Below, one piece after another: positions 10,187 to 21,546 of a stretch of 64,000 nt of DNA. Position numbers and translations under genes: made by a program. Below the pieces are notes generated by a model. That model saw only the letters and a list, made by a program, of their open reading frames with translations, did not search any database and was not told the DNA's origin. Within the stretch, counting starts at the first letter, position 1. Every line of letters begins with the position of its first letter. Origin of the DNA: Collybia mongolica (lineage: Eukaryota > Basidiomycota > Agaricomycetes > Agaricales > Clitocybaceae); assembly GCA_013420905.1 (NCBI GenBank), contig JAAXNY010000001.1:868001-932000 (forward strand), given 5' to 3'.

Positions 10187-12760
10187 ATGACCGAATCATC
10201 CGGAAACATCTATCGGATCGAAGCGCTACACGGTGCTGAGAACTTCCACACATGGAAAATCAAAATGATCGACATCTTGACCAATCAAGGTCTAATCGGT
10301 TACACGGACGGTTCAAATTCAAGTCCAACTGATGAAGGGAATTTAGAGGAATGGCGTACGAAGGACAGGAAGGCTCTTTCGACCATACGGCTCCGTGTAG
10401 GGGACGGACCGCTAGTTTACATAGCGGGTGCCGGGACGTCGAATCAGGCCTGGACCGCGTTGTGCTCCATGTATGAGGCACGTGGTCCGATCGGAATTGT
10501 AACGGTGCGTTGAAAATTATTTCGAGCACAATGTGCCGAGGGTGCCGATATCGAGGAACACATTCGGACCCTGCGCGGCTACATCGAAGAATTGGCCGGA
10601 TTGGGCTCAAAAATCAACGATGAAGATTTCAGCATAACGTTGCTGACGTCCCTACCTGACACGTGGGACCCGTTTATCTCTTCGGTTGATTCTGCCACTC
10701 TCAAGGAGAGTCACAAATTAATTGCGAGAATTTTGGAGGAAGATCAACGGATCAAATCTCGGCACCAGGGGGATACGGCCCTGGCAGCAAAATATAATCC
10801 AAATCTGACGTGCTATGAATGCAATCAGAAAGGTCACATTGCCTTCCATTGCCCCAAAAGGAAAGGGGGATCATCCGATCAAAAATGGAGGCCAAAATGG
10901 AAAAAGAAGAATGGCAGTAAGCCAGACAAGGCTAACCAAGCCTCGGACGATTATGCTTTTGTAGCAGCGCCCGAAAACCAGGTGGATATTGCCTTGCCAG
11001 CATTAACTTCAGATTCAATTTTAGCCGATTGTGCGGCAACATCCCACATTTTTCGTGACCGATCAATCTTCAGAAATTACAAAGAAACTCCCGGACACAA
11101 AATTATTGGATTCGGATCAACTCCGGGACTAGGAAGAGGATCGGTAAAGATCTTATGCAAAGTAGGCAATCGCCACATACCAATTACGTTGACAAATGTT
11201 GTCCACGCTCCAAATGCACCCTATAATCTTATTTCGGTTGGGCGGATCACAGATGCAGGGTTCACCCTGAATCTAAAAGGAGAATACATCAATATATCAC
11301 CCCCGAAATCTACCGACATCATCTTACAAGGTCGAAAAATCGGCCGGCTTTACAATTTGATGGCAAAGATCAGTATTCCCGATATGGCTTTGATCGCATC
11401 AGAAGCTCGCACATGGGACGAATGGCACCGAATTTTTGGACATCTCAACATTGCATCAATTAAAATGTTGAAATCAAAGAAAATGATTGATGGGATGGAA
11501 GTTGACGAATCCATTGATCCCAATGATTGCATGGCCTGCATCCAAGCAAAACAAACCGTGGCATCATTCCCAAAGTTTTCAAACACAACTTTTAATGAAA
11601 TTGGTGAGATGACCCTCACAGATTTATGGGGACCTGCCCGGACAACAGGAATTCGAGGGGAAAGATATTACATCTCATTTACTGATGGGAAATGCCGCTG
11701 GACCATCATCAATTTTCTCAAAACCAAAGAAGCCGAAGAAATCAATACTTCGATCAAAAATTATAATGCTTACATAAACACTCAAGTTGGGAAAACATTG
11801 AAAGCCATACGATTCGACAACGGAACAGAATATGTAAATGACAAAGTACAAAGATTTCTAGCGGAAAAAGGAATCCGCTCCGAGGTCACAGCCCTGTACT
11901 CTTCGGCCCAGAACGGAATTGCCGAGCGCGCAAACCGAACAATTGTAGAACATGCGCGCGCAATGCTTATTGCAAGAAATATGCCGAAATTCTTGTGGCC
12001 GGAAGCAGTAGCATATGCCATGTACCTCAAGAATCGATCTCCAACTCGGATCTTGATCGATAAAACTCCGGAGGAAATATTTACAGGCAAGAAGCCCAAT
12101 GCATCAAATCTCCGAGAATTCAGAACGAAGTGCTGGGTATTGCATCAGGGTGAAAACCTTAGCAAACTCAAGCCGAAATCACGCGAATTCATTTTCACCG
12201 GACTTTCGGATCAATTGCGTGCCTACAGATATTTTAATCCGGGTGCGAGACAAGTGCAAGCGTCGCGAAATGTCAAATTTGTAAACAGCAAAAATCCAGA
12301 AACAATTGAATGGTTTTCGCCATTGCAGCTTGAGGGGGAGACAGCAATAAACAAGCAAACAACGGCTCAAATGCCAGAAACTGCCCCCACAATGACTACA
12401 AGGCAGATGATCGAAAAATCAACACAGCCACGATCACAACCGATTCGAGAACCATCAAGCCGAATTGCATCAACGACGCAACCAAATTATCGATTATTAC
12501 ATAATCCCGCAGCCTGAGGTCCCAAAGAAGTACATCAAGATTTACCCGACTCTGGCTACATCACCGAAATTATTGATGAGGAAGAAAATACTCCTACATT
12601 CAATATCCCTGATTTTGCCTTCATCAGCACAATTTATGAACCCACTGAAATCCAAGAGGCATTACAAAGCACTTTATGGAAAAAATCTATGGAGGAAGAA
12701 ATCCAACAATTGAAAGATCTCGGCACATATGAGTTGACTGAATTGCCTACAGATCGTGAT
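10187..12760 (+). pseudogene. Copia C gag-pol, two in-frame TGA stops, truncated in RT
   Basis: One continuous frame runs from ATG 10187 to the truncation point, broken only by TGA at 10511-10513 and 12515-12517. The first reads VR(stop)KLFRAQ and looks like CGA to TGA. Visible in order: a Gag UBN2-like region, a CCHC knuckle CYECNQKGHIAFHC, an aspartic protease site DCAATSH (usually DSGATSH), a GAG-pre-integrase with H-H-C-C, an integrase core (TDLWGP, FDNGTEY, NGIAERANR), then the N-terminal edge of RT (KSMEEEIQQLKDLG) before the break. The core of RT and RNase H are lost, so it is inactive. Confidence 0.92.
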
Positions 12761-12994
12761 TGTTAGAACTGACCACATGCATCTCCATACACAGCCTTAT
12801 GCTGTTTCTGTCACCCCTGATCCACCTGATCCTTATCAGATGGTTATCATGGTCTGGTGACTATTGTCTCTATTGTTCTTGATCTCTTGGCATCTGACCA
12901 GATGACCAGATGCTGATCACTATCATACCAGATGATCAGATCCTTATCATCTTCTTATTGTTCTTATTGTCTTTACTCTCCTTATTGTTCTAGC

Positions 12995-13006
12995 ACATAT
13001 ATATAG
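12995..13006 (+). promoter_or_regulatory. TATA-like box in the Copia B LTR
   Basis: CATATATATAGG lies 14-25 bp upstream of the hairpin, as expected for a U3 promoter with RNA starting in or near the hairpin. The same arrangement is present in both LTRs of A and in the 3' LTR of B. Transcription start is inferred. Confidence 0.55.
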
Positions 13007-13019
13007 GAGAGTAGATAGT

Positions 13020-13054
13020 CCTGAAGTCCCCAGTTACTTACTTCGGACTTCAGG
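13020..13054 (+). other. LTR stem-loop at the predicted RNA 5' end
   Basis: CCTGAAGTCC (13020-13029) pairs perfectly with GGACTTCAGG (13045-13054) across a 15-nt loop. Equivalent hairpins lie at 3473-3507, 8739-8773 and 18286-18320. The solo LTR at 22731-22997 has the same stem with an A-T to G-C exchange on both arms. Confidence 0.8.
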
Positions 13055-13149
13055 TTAGTACAGCTTCTATTTGATCAATAAACAAGTTACTTACTTCGGA
13101 CTTCAGCTGTTGGCTGTCACAGACATCCCTGCACCTTCCTATTCTAAAA

Positions 13150-13166
13150 GGTTATGGGCCCCGCGC
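13150..13166 (+). other. Primer binding site of Copia B
   Basis: GGTTATGGGCCCCGCGC directly follows the LTR, as in copy A. It is complementary to the initiator tRNA-Met anticodon arm. Confidence 0.85.
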
Positions 13167-13544
13167 TCTAACAGCTCTAGTTCAAGTATCCACTCCATTG
13201 CTGCCTATATACAGTCTCTGTTTCGCATTTTTGCCTTTATAGTGTTGTGCTCCCCCTCTAGTTACAAGGGCATCCAACTTTTGGGACCATACTCTTCAGT
13301 GGGTTGGTTTTCATCCTACCTAGGAAATAACCCAGTAATCATCCTGGTGCTCCTGGAGGTGCTACAATTGGGATTGCTTATTAGTTACAGTAGAATACTC
13401 TCAGCACTCACTTCCTGCACACACTCCTGAAGGCTCAGCTGTGGAACCCTGCCTTTTGTTGTTACAAAGGACCTTGGTTGTATTCCTGGTTGATATAAAC
13501 CCTGCTCAGAGTCTCTATCCCATCTCCAAATTTCGCTTTTTTCA

Positions 13545-16500
13545 ATGTCTTCCCTCACTAAACCCACCTTTCCTCTCCTCAATGACTACAACTACACTTC
13601 ATGGGCTGGTGATATGGCTGCCTGGCTTCGCTCCCAAGGCCTCTGGAGGATTGTAGATGGCTCATCTAAACAGCCTACTCTGTCCTCACCTCCCACTCTG
13701 GAGCAGCTCACTGCTGTTGATGCCTATCTTCAGAAATCAGACAAAGCTGCTGGTCACATATTCTTAATGGTGGAGCCATCTCAGAAGATCCATTTCAACA
13801 AGATCACTGATGATCCCATCAAGATGTGGACTGCCCTTGAAGCTGTGCACATGCAGAGGCGTCCGGGCACCAGATTCAATGCCTATGACGATTTGTTCTC
13901 TATCAGGAAGCAAGAGGAGGAATCCTTGCAGAGTTTGATGAACAGAGTTGAGGAATCCATCTCCACCATTCAAAATTTGCGCCCTGCCAGCTTTACTCTA
14001 GCTGAACTGGATGCTGAGCTCGCTTCTATGGCTTTGATCAGAGCCCTTCCAGAGGACTACAGTGCTTTTGTCTCCACACTCTTGATGAAGGACACACTGG
14101 ACAAGGCTACAGTGCATCAAGCCTTTGTCACAGAGGAGACCTCTCGTCGTCGTCGGGCTTCTGACCAGCTAGCAATGGCTGCCAGCACTCCAAAGCTCTC
14201 TTGTGACTTCTGTGGCAAGACTGGCCACATTATGGCCAAGTGCTTTGCATTTGAAGCTGCACAGAAGAGGGCCAGAGACAATGCCAAGCAGCAGACTACT
14301 GGCAACAACAAGCCCAGGCAGAGAAAGCGAAATGAGGGTGCTAATAAGGCACAGGAGCACAAGGACACTTCCAATGATGATGACCCCAAAGTAGAATTTG
14401 CTGGCAATGCAAGTACTCGTCTCCCTGATCATTCTGATCTTTCCACTCCACTCCAGCTTGATGCTGACTTCAATTGGCTTGCAGACTCAGGGGCCACTTC
14501 TCATATGACCCCCCATCGCCATTGGGTCCGAAATTATGCCCCCCATCGCGTCCCAATCAAGCTAGCAGACAACAGCATCATTTATTCAGCTGGAGTGGGC
14601 ACTGTGGTCTTCAACCCAGTTGTAAGAGGAAAGAATCTTCAATCTGTAGAGTTTACCAGAGTCCTGCATGTACCCCAACTCCGAAATAACCTCCTCTCAA
14701 TCCTATATTTAACAAGAGTCAAAGGCTTCAACATCTTTGTTGATAATCAGGCTTTGTGGTTCAGATTGAGGAAGGACAACACCAACTTGTTCTGTGCTTC
14801 CATTAATGCAAATAACTGTGCACACTTGGATGGAACAGTGGAACCCATTTCGGAGTATGCAAATCTCGCTTCCACCCTGCCCCTTGACTTCTCCCTGTGG
14901 CATCGACGCCTTGCACACCATAATTATGCAGATGTGCGCAGAATGGTCAGAGAGCAATTGGTAACAGGAATGGATGTCAACTCATCTCAGAAGCCAGATC
15001 CCATTTGTGAACCTTGCCTTGCAGGCAAAATGAAGTCTAATCCCTTTCCCTCTACTGGGCATCGTGCAAAGGAGCCTCTGGAACTCATTCACACTGATCT
15101 GCATGGGCCTTTACCAGTCAAATCCCATGCTGGTTCACTCTACTGGATGACATTCATTGATGACTGCACTGATTTCAAGGCTTCTGTGCCACTGAAGCGG
15201 AAAAGCCAGGCTCTATATGCATTCCAAGTCTTTAAAGCTCATGCAGAGAACCACTTCAAAGACAAGAAGATCAAGGCCATGCAGGATGACAAGGGGGGAG
15301 AGTACATGTCCAATGAGTTCATTAAATTCACAGACCTGTGTGGCATTGAGAGAAGGCACACTACTCGCAACAGACCACAGCAGAATGGTGTTGCTGAGCG
15401 AGCCAACAGGACCATGGCAGATGACATTACTGCTATGCTTACTGAGTCCCACCTGCCTGCATCATTTTGGGAGCATTGTCTGGCTGCACACATACATGTC
15501 TGGAATCGCATTCCTACCTCTGCTGCACCACAGACACCACATGTTGGTTGGTATGGTACCAAGGCTGATGTTGGACACCTCAGAGTCTGGGGGTGCACTG
15601 CATATGTGTACATTCAGAGGGATAAGCGCAAATCATTGCAGTCCCACATGGAAAAGTGTGTATTCATTGGGTATCCTGCTGGGTACAAGGGATGGTTGTT
15701 TTACAATCCTACCACCAAGAAGACCATTATTTCTGAGAGAGCTGAATTTGATGAGCGCTACTTTCCTGGTTTAAGGCAACCACTTCGCACTAGTGCCCCT
15801 CCTCCACCCCACCCCATTGTTAACCTTAAGGTCAAGCCAGCTGAGGGTGATGAAGGCTTGGAATCAGGCTCTGGACCTGATTTTGGGGGGGATGATGATG
15901 AATCTGCAGATATGCCAAATCTTGCTCCAAAGCCAAATGCTACCATTAAACATGAGAATGCTCCTGCTCCTGCCCCTGCCCCTGCTGCTCCTGTCCGACC
16001 ACGTGGTCGTGCTCCTCGCAATGCCCCCTCCAATGCCTCTCCAGCACGCACTCGTGCACGCTCTCACCAGCCCTCATCAGCTCCATCTAGCTCCTCTCAA
16101 AATCACAATCCTCCTCGCCTCCAGCACACTGTGAATGTCCCTCCTATCAATCCTGCAAACTACCCACTTCCAGGCAATGATTATGATCCTGACCTTGATG
16201 AATCTGAACCATTGAGAAGGTCAGCTCGGTCTGTAAGGCCCCCAGGATCATGGTGGGTTGTCTCAAGGGACTCTCCTGCCATTCCTGAAGACAGTGATGA
16301 GGAGGTCAACTTCACACTTGGAGAACTTGATGAGGATGGCTACCAGGACATTCACTTTGCTGGTGCTGCTACTGGACCTGGTCCAGATCCTAGGACTTGG
16401 AAAATGGCAATGAAATCCAAGGATGCAGACAAGTGGCAGGCTGCAGCTGATGAGGAGATTGACTCCCTGGTCAATAACAACACCTGGGATGTTGTTGATC

Positions 16501-17937
16501 TCCCTGAAGGCAAAAAGGCAATTGGATCAGGTTGGGTGTTCAAGGTCAAGCGCAACTCAGATGGCACATTGGAGCGATATAAGGGCAGACTGGTGGCCAA
16601 GGGCTGTGGACAACGTCCTGGAATTGACTACAATGAGGTCTTTGCACCAACTTTCCGCCCTGCAGCTCTTAGGCTCATTCTTGCAATTGCTGGTATTGAG
16701 GACATGGAGTTGAGAGCAGTGGATATCACCTCTGCTTTTCCCAATGGTGATCTTGAAGAGGACATCTATATGCGTCCTCCTGAGGGCTATGACTTTGGTG
16801 GCAAGGTGCTCAAGCTCAAAAAGTCGCTTTATGGCTTAAAGCAAGCTGCCAGGCAATGGAACAAGAAGCTACACACCACTCTCAGTGGAATGGGATTCAA
16901 ACGCCTTGAATCTGACCGCTCTATCTACCTGTATGTCAAGGGAGAGGTCAAGATCATTGTCCCCATTTACATTGATGACATTACACTTGCTTCGAAATCC
17001 AATGCTGCCATTGACAGGACCATCAAAGAGCTCTCTCAGCATTTCAAACTTCGTGATCTTGGCCCCACTCAGTTCTTGCTTGGTGTAGAAGTCATTAGGG
17101 ATCGTGCCAAACGCTCTATTGCACTCTCTCAGCGTCAATACATTGTTGATATGCTTGAGAGGTATGATATGACAACCTGCAACTCTGTCAGCACGCCATC
17201 CTCCTGGTATTGTGCCCAGCAAGGACATGTGCCCGAAAACCGATGCAGAAATTGAGGAAATGCAAAATGTGCCCTACCTCAGCCTAGTTGGTTCACTCCA
17301 ATACCTTGTAGGAATGACTCGGGCTGATATGGCAGCTGGTGTATCCAAGCTTGCTCGTTTTAACTCCAATCCTGGCCCCAAACACTGGGCAGCTGCAAAG
17401 CACATGCTCAGATATTGCAAAGGCACAATGGATTACAAGCTGCAGTACAAGGCTAATGGTCTACCCCTGGAGTTCACCTCCTACTGCGATGCTTCCCATG
17501 CTGATTGCCCAGATACTGGACGCTCCACTGGTGGCTATGTGACTATCTTGGGTGGAGGAGCTATTGGCTGGAGCAGCAAACTGCAGACATTTGTGACCCT
17601 TTCCACAACTGAAGCAGAATATGTTGCTGCTGTTGAAGCTGGCAAGGAGATTCTCTGGATGCGAAATTTGATGCATGAAATGGGATATACAGTCAAAGTG
17701 TCATCACCTTTGATGATTGACAACTTGTCTGCCCTGAGTGTTACCAAGAATCCAGAGCACCATGGGCGCATGAAGCAGCTTGATCTCCGCTTCTTCTGGC
17801 TTAGAGATCAGGTTGAGAATGGAGTCATTGTCACCCACCACATTCCTGGTACTGCACAGGTTGCTGACATCCTGACCAAAGCACTTCCCCTTGCAAAAGT
17901 GAAGTTCTGCAGAGAAATGATGGGCATTGCACCATAA
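13545..17937 (+). pseudogene. Copia B gag-pol polyprotein, same frameshift as copy A
   Basis: A 1236-codon ORF (13545-17255) with the same Gag, CCHC, protease, integrase and RT content as copy A. It overlaps a 241-codon RNase H ORF (17212-17937) one frame ahead. RNase H motifs SYCDASHAD, GRSTGGYV and LSTTEAEYVA are clear. The break lies at about 17196-17205, where ACGCCATCCTCC replaces an expected TPLPP coding stretch. All domains are otherwise uninterrupted. The predicted product lacks RNase H unless the ribosome shifts frame, so I call it a pseudogene with that caveat. Confidence 0.92.
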
Positions 17938-18026
17938 AGCAAATGATTTTCTTTCTATTGTTTCATTAGGTAGTTATTCTTTTTGCATACTTTTCTAGTT
18001 TAGAGATGCATCAGATCAGAGGGGTG

Positions 18027-18392
18027 TGTTAGAACTGACCACATGCATCTCCATACACAGCCTTATGCTGTTTCTGTCACCCCTGATCCACCTGATCCTT
18101 ATCAGATGGTTATCATGGTCTGGTGACTATTGTCTCTATTGTTCTTGATCTCTTGGCATCTGACCAGATGACCAGATGCTGATCACTATCATACCAGATG
18201 ATCAGATCCTTATCATCTTCTTATTGTTCTTATTGTCTTTACTCTCCTTATTGTTCTAGCACATATATATAGGAGAGTAGATAGTCCTGAAGTCCCCAGT
18301 TACTTACTTCGGACTTCAGGTTAGTACAGTTACTTACTTCGGACTTCAGCTGTTGGCTGTCACAGACATCCCTGCACCTTCCTATTCTAATA
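18027..18392 (+). repeat. 3' LTR of Copia B with 23-bp deletion
   Basis: Matches the 5' LTR except for loss of the segment equivalent to 13064-13086, which contains AATAAA. A purine-rich tract precedes it (about 18015-18024). The last bases read CTAATA instead of CTAAAA. Confidence 0.9.
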
Positions 18393-19269
18393 ATACCATG
18401 TGCTGGTTTTGGATATCTCTCTCCATGGTGTACTGAGAAATGATAAATAATGATCTAGATAATCCGCGGTGCAGAAAATGTGTGGTGCCACAGCTTTGGA
18501 CTCTTTTATGTTCGCCTGGTGGGGAAAGATGAATCCTTTACCAAATGTACTTCTGTTCTCTTTGAGGGCATTGCGGATAGCCTGGCTGAGCCTTGGTAGG
18601 GCCCATCGAGGAATTTTCTTCTCCCCAAAGCACAACTTTAAACCATGTAATAGCCAGTCATCAGGGTTCATCAGCCCATAACCTGGAATGACCTTCTCAA
18701 TCCCAGGGACTATACTGTAATGGTAGAGTATACTATACTTGCCCTCCGTGAGCTCCAGTGATTGCTCCGGGCCATAGAGCTCTGGAAGGTAGACTGAAAT
18801 TTTGATTTTTTGCAATACATGAGTTTGGGACCATGTGCAGAGGAGCTATGAAGGTTCCCTGCAATGAGATTGTGTTATTAGGATGTTTATGTAGTCAAAT
18901 AGAAAAGGGTGGACATACATGGCTACTTGTGAATTTGTGATGGATGTGAAGGTCTTCTGTCACCATTTCCCTGAGCCCAGCTATGGGATAAATATAGAGT
19001 TCTGTGTTGAGGAGGATGTTCTTATCAACCCCCAACACAGAGTCAAAGTTCTGCTGCATGGTGAAGGGCTCCTCCTCATCAATGGCATGGACAATGGGAT
19101 CCATGATGACCTGCTTGCTGTCATACCTACCTGTGAGAGTGAATTTCACAAAATCCTCATGGTTGTTTTGTAAGAGTTTTGCCGGTGTCACTACAAAATT
19201 TTCCAAGTCATACTTGATAGTAGGGAGGTTGTCATTGTTGTTTCTGCTGACAGAGTTCATGGAGGGCAA
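18391..19269 (-). pseudogene. Unrecognised two-exon gene truncated by the Copia B LTR
   Basis: Two minus-strand reading frames join across a plausible 73-bp GT-AG intron (18846-18918, GTATGT...TTCATAG). Exon 1 (19269-18919) contains ENFVVTPAKLL and IDEEEPFTMQQNF. Exon 2 (18845-18391) contains ISVYLPELYGPEQSLEL, GYGLMNPDDWLLHGLKL and IPRWALPRLSQAIRNAL. The first ATG in frame is MNSVSRNN near 19260, but the frame is open further upstream. The 3' end runs into the Copia B LTR, so the gene is broken at 18392. I do not recognise the family. The position suggests another mobile-element ORF. Confidence 0.6.
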
Positions 19270-19435
19270 GGCAAGGCAGGCAAGGTTGAATAGAGGTTTT
19301 GAGATTGTGGGGGGGAGCTTGAGTAATAGTATAATGCAATATTGATTTATATTCTCTTATTGATGTCTTATTGGTACATGGTACAAGGTATGTAATTGTA
19401 CTATGATGAACAGGCGTGCATTGGAAGGGTGGATT

Positions 19436-20679
19436 ACGAGTCCTTATGTTTACATAAGTAACTCGTTCATCATCCTGGGTTTGCAGGGAAAATTCAGCGT
19501 ACCCAACAAGATCCAGTGTTGTTTTTCCCACAGTTAGTAATTTTGAAGTGTTCCGAGAATTCATTAGAACATGATCAGTAAACTTTTTGAAGTACATCAG
19601 TAAGACTTTGTAGTCGTGGAAATATTTTTCTAACTGTGGGAATCAAAATTAGCTGACATGCGGATTTCGAGCAAAAAAGGCAACTGCTAACATGGGCTCC
19701 ATTTAATAATATAAATTCGAGTTAATTGGTCTTTTTGTTGGGATATCTCAAGAATTAATTAATAACTGTCCACTGCATAAGCACAATTACAAGAGTCTTG
19801 TTCCACTTTGGGCTAAACTTTTCCCACAATACAAAATATTGCATATCTCCATAATGACAAGATTTATGGACACAATTTAAATTGCTACTACTAGATATGG
19901 TGAAGGGCTACCCAACTGGTGTATTTATGTATATTTGTATGTATTTGTACACCATCAAATATCATGATCAAAAGTAGCTCTCTTACTACAAGCATGTTAC
20001 AAATGAATATCAAGTTTGTGTATGACTTTGTCACATGGCTAGCCAAACAAACAATACCATCAAAGTTCCCACACTATAAATCATTGCATATCTCAACAAC
20101 AACAAGGCCTATGGATGTAATTGAAATTCCTAGTGTTAGATATAATGAAGTACTACCTCATGTATATGTTTACATGTGTTTATATTTGTTTGTATTATTC
20201 TAAACATTATCAACACCATTTTTCTTGCTATATATTACAAATGATTACTGGTCTGTATATCACTTCACCACATATCTGGCCAAACAAACAATAATACTAA
20301 AGAAATTTCCCACAATATAGATGATGCATATCTCAGCAAATACAAGGCTAATGGACACAATTGAAATTGCTACTACTATTAAACACATGGAGGGGGTACA
20401 TCAAAAAATGCATATTTAGATTTGTTTGTACCTTTCCAAATTTGATCATAATTCCTTGTTATATCCATTTTAATATCACATTTATATATTACTTGGCCAA
20501 AAGCATATCCAAACAAGTCAATGTAGATGCTCCTGGAATTTATAATACTCAATATCTTGACAATGGCTAGCTATATGAGTATGGTTAAATATAGTTGTGA
20601 CAATACAAGAAAAAACACTTAACAGGCATATGTACATTTATTTGAAGTTTGTCTTTGATAATGATATTTCTATTATTAG
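19436..20679 (+). repeat. R1 interspersed repeat, copy b
   Basis: Begins with an almost perfect 31-nt hairpin (19436-19466: ACGAGT...ACTCGT with inner CTTATGT/ACATAAG). It aligns with copy a throughout but lacks most of the 70-bp palindrome. It ends where a pogo-like terminal repeat starts. Bases 19270-19435 upstream hold no supported gene. Confidence 0.75.
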
Positions 20680-20681
20680 TA

Positions 20682-21175
20682 CAGTCAAAGCCCTCTTATC
20701 CCATACCTCCTCTGTGGAATCTTTAGGGTATGGGTTATGGGTGAGTATGGACTACCAGAATGTTGGTTAAAATAGGTCCGAAAATTTGATTAAAATTCTA
20801 AAAAAACTATGTACCATAAGATTGAGTATTCTGTGAGAGCCTAAAGTAGATAGAATTATTTAGGACTAGAAAAGTCAGTAAGATGGGTAGGAACCATAGA
20901 ACAAGACTCCTCCAATCTCATTTGACATCCAAATGAGGCTAAGACCATCTTGAGCTTGCATGCGAGAGGACCATCCACACTGTCAACATACCAGCTAATA
21001 ACTGTTGCAGCCTGAAGCACTTTGTAATGTGTAGGACAGACTTCAATGGATGCATCATTATCAATGTCATCATCCCTGCTGTTGATTGGTCCATCTTCCT
21101 GAGCATTTCATGCATCCATCACCACATGGAAGATTTCTTCATCTGTAACCTCATCCATGACATGTGACTCATCCA
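20682..21175 (-). pseudogene. Pogo/Tigger-like element remnant
   Basis: After a TA dinucleotide (20680-20681) the sequence CAGTCAAAGCCCTCTTATCC resembles pogo/Tigger terminal repeats. About 190 bp further in, the minus strand reads without stops as VLQAATVISWYVDSVDG, KLKMVLASFGCQMRLEE and THLTDFSS before a stop, like the C-terminal tail of a pogo-class transposase. No DDE core and no matching right terminal repeat are found. Both the family and the boundaries are inferences. Confidence 0.45.
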
Positions 21176-21546
21176 TGGGGTTGAGCAGGGCCTTGATACA
21201 CTAGCAGATGTGGGCAGGCAGTCACTGGTGATGTGGCAGGCGCCTCTGTGGTTCTTGTCGCAGCCCTTATTGTTGTGATTTGGCAGTTGTTATTATCACT
21301 GAGGGGTGGGTATGAGAGAGGGTGGTGGTATCCATATCCATAGCAGAGGACCTGGCATTGTATTTGGCAGTGTTGTGCACAATTACAAGGCAGAGAGGTG
21401 ATGGGAGGGGCAGCTGGGGATGTAGTGGTGGTGGTTGACAATAAGGCTGATGGGTGATGTGGCACCCATCAACAATACTCAGCCATTGCCATTAATGGTC
21501 AAGAGTGGGCAGCAGGGGGTCATTATAATAATAAGCACCTTGATAT
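21176..21546 (+). repeat. R2 interspersed repeat, copy b
   Basis: Aligns across the Copia A insertion point: CAGGCG...CTGTGG at 21237-21250 corresponds to the joined flanks of Copia A. It continues to the solo LTR with GATAT (21542-21546). No gene is seen. Confidence 0.75.

Larger units (their letters stand above)
9882..12760 (+). mobile_element. Copia C, a second Ty1/copia family, 3' truncated
   Basis: A 218-bp 5' LTR (9882-10099) starts TGTTG and ends CAACA. A tRNA-Met half-type primer site follows at once, then gag-pol up to the start of RT. At 12760 the element is cut by the 5' LTR of Copia B. The rest of its pol and its 3' LTR are not found in the window, so the B insertion was accompanied or followed by a deletion. 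Its sequence is clearly different from Copia A/B. Confidence 0.93.
12761..13149 (+). repeat. 5' LTR of Copia B
   Basis: 389 bp from TGTTAG to CTAAAA. It contains a TATA-like box (12995-13006), the hairpin at 13020-13054 and AATAAA at 13077-13082. Confidence 0.95.
12761..18392 (+). mobile_element. Ty1/copia retrotransposon B, near-identical inverted twin of A
   Basis: Same family and coding capacity as Copia A, in the opposite orientation 3.7 kb away. The 5' LTR is 12761-13149. The 3' LTR is 18027-18392, with a 23-bp internal deletion and a slightly altered end. The main ORF translates identically to that of A. No target-site duplication is visible: the left flank is GTGAT inside Copia C, the right flank is ATACC inside a different gene remnant. 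The right end probably arose by deletion or recombination after insertion. Confidence 0.95.
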
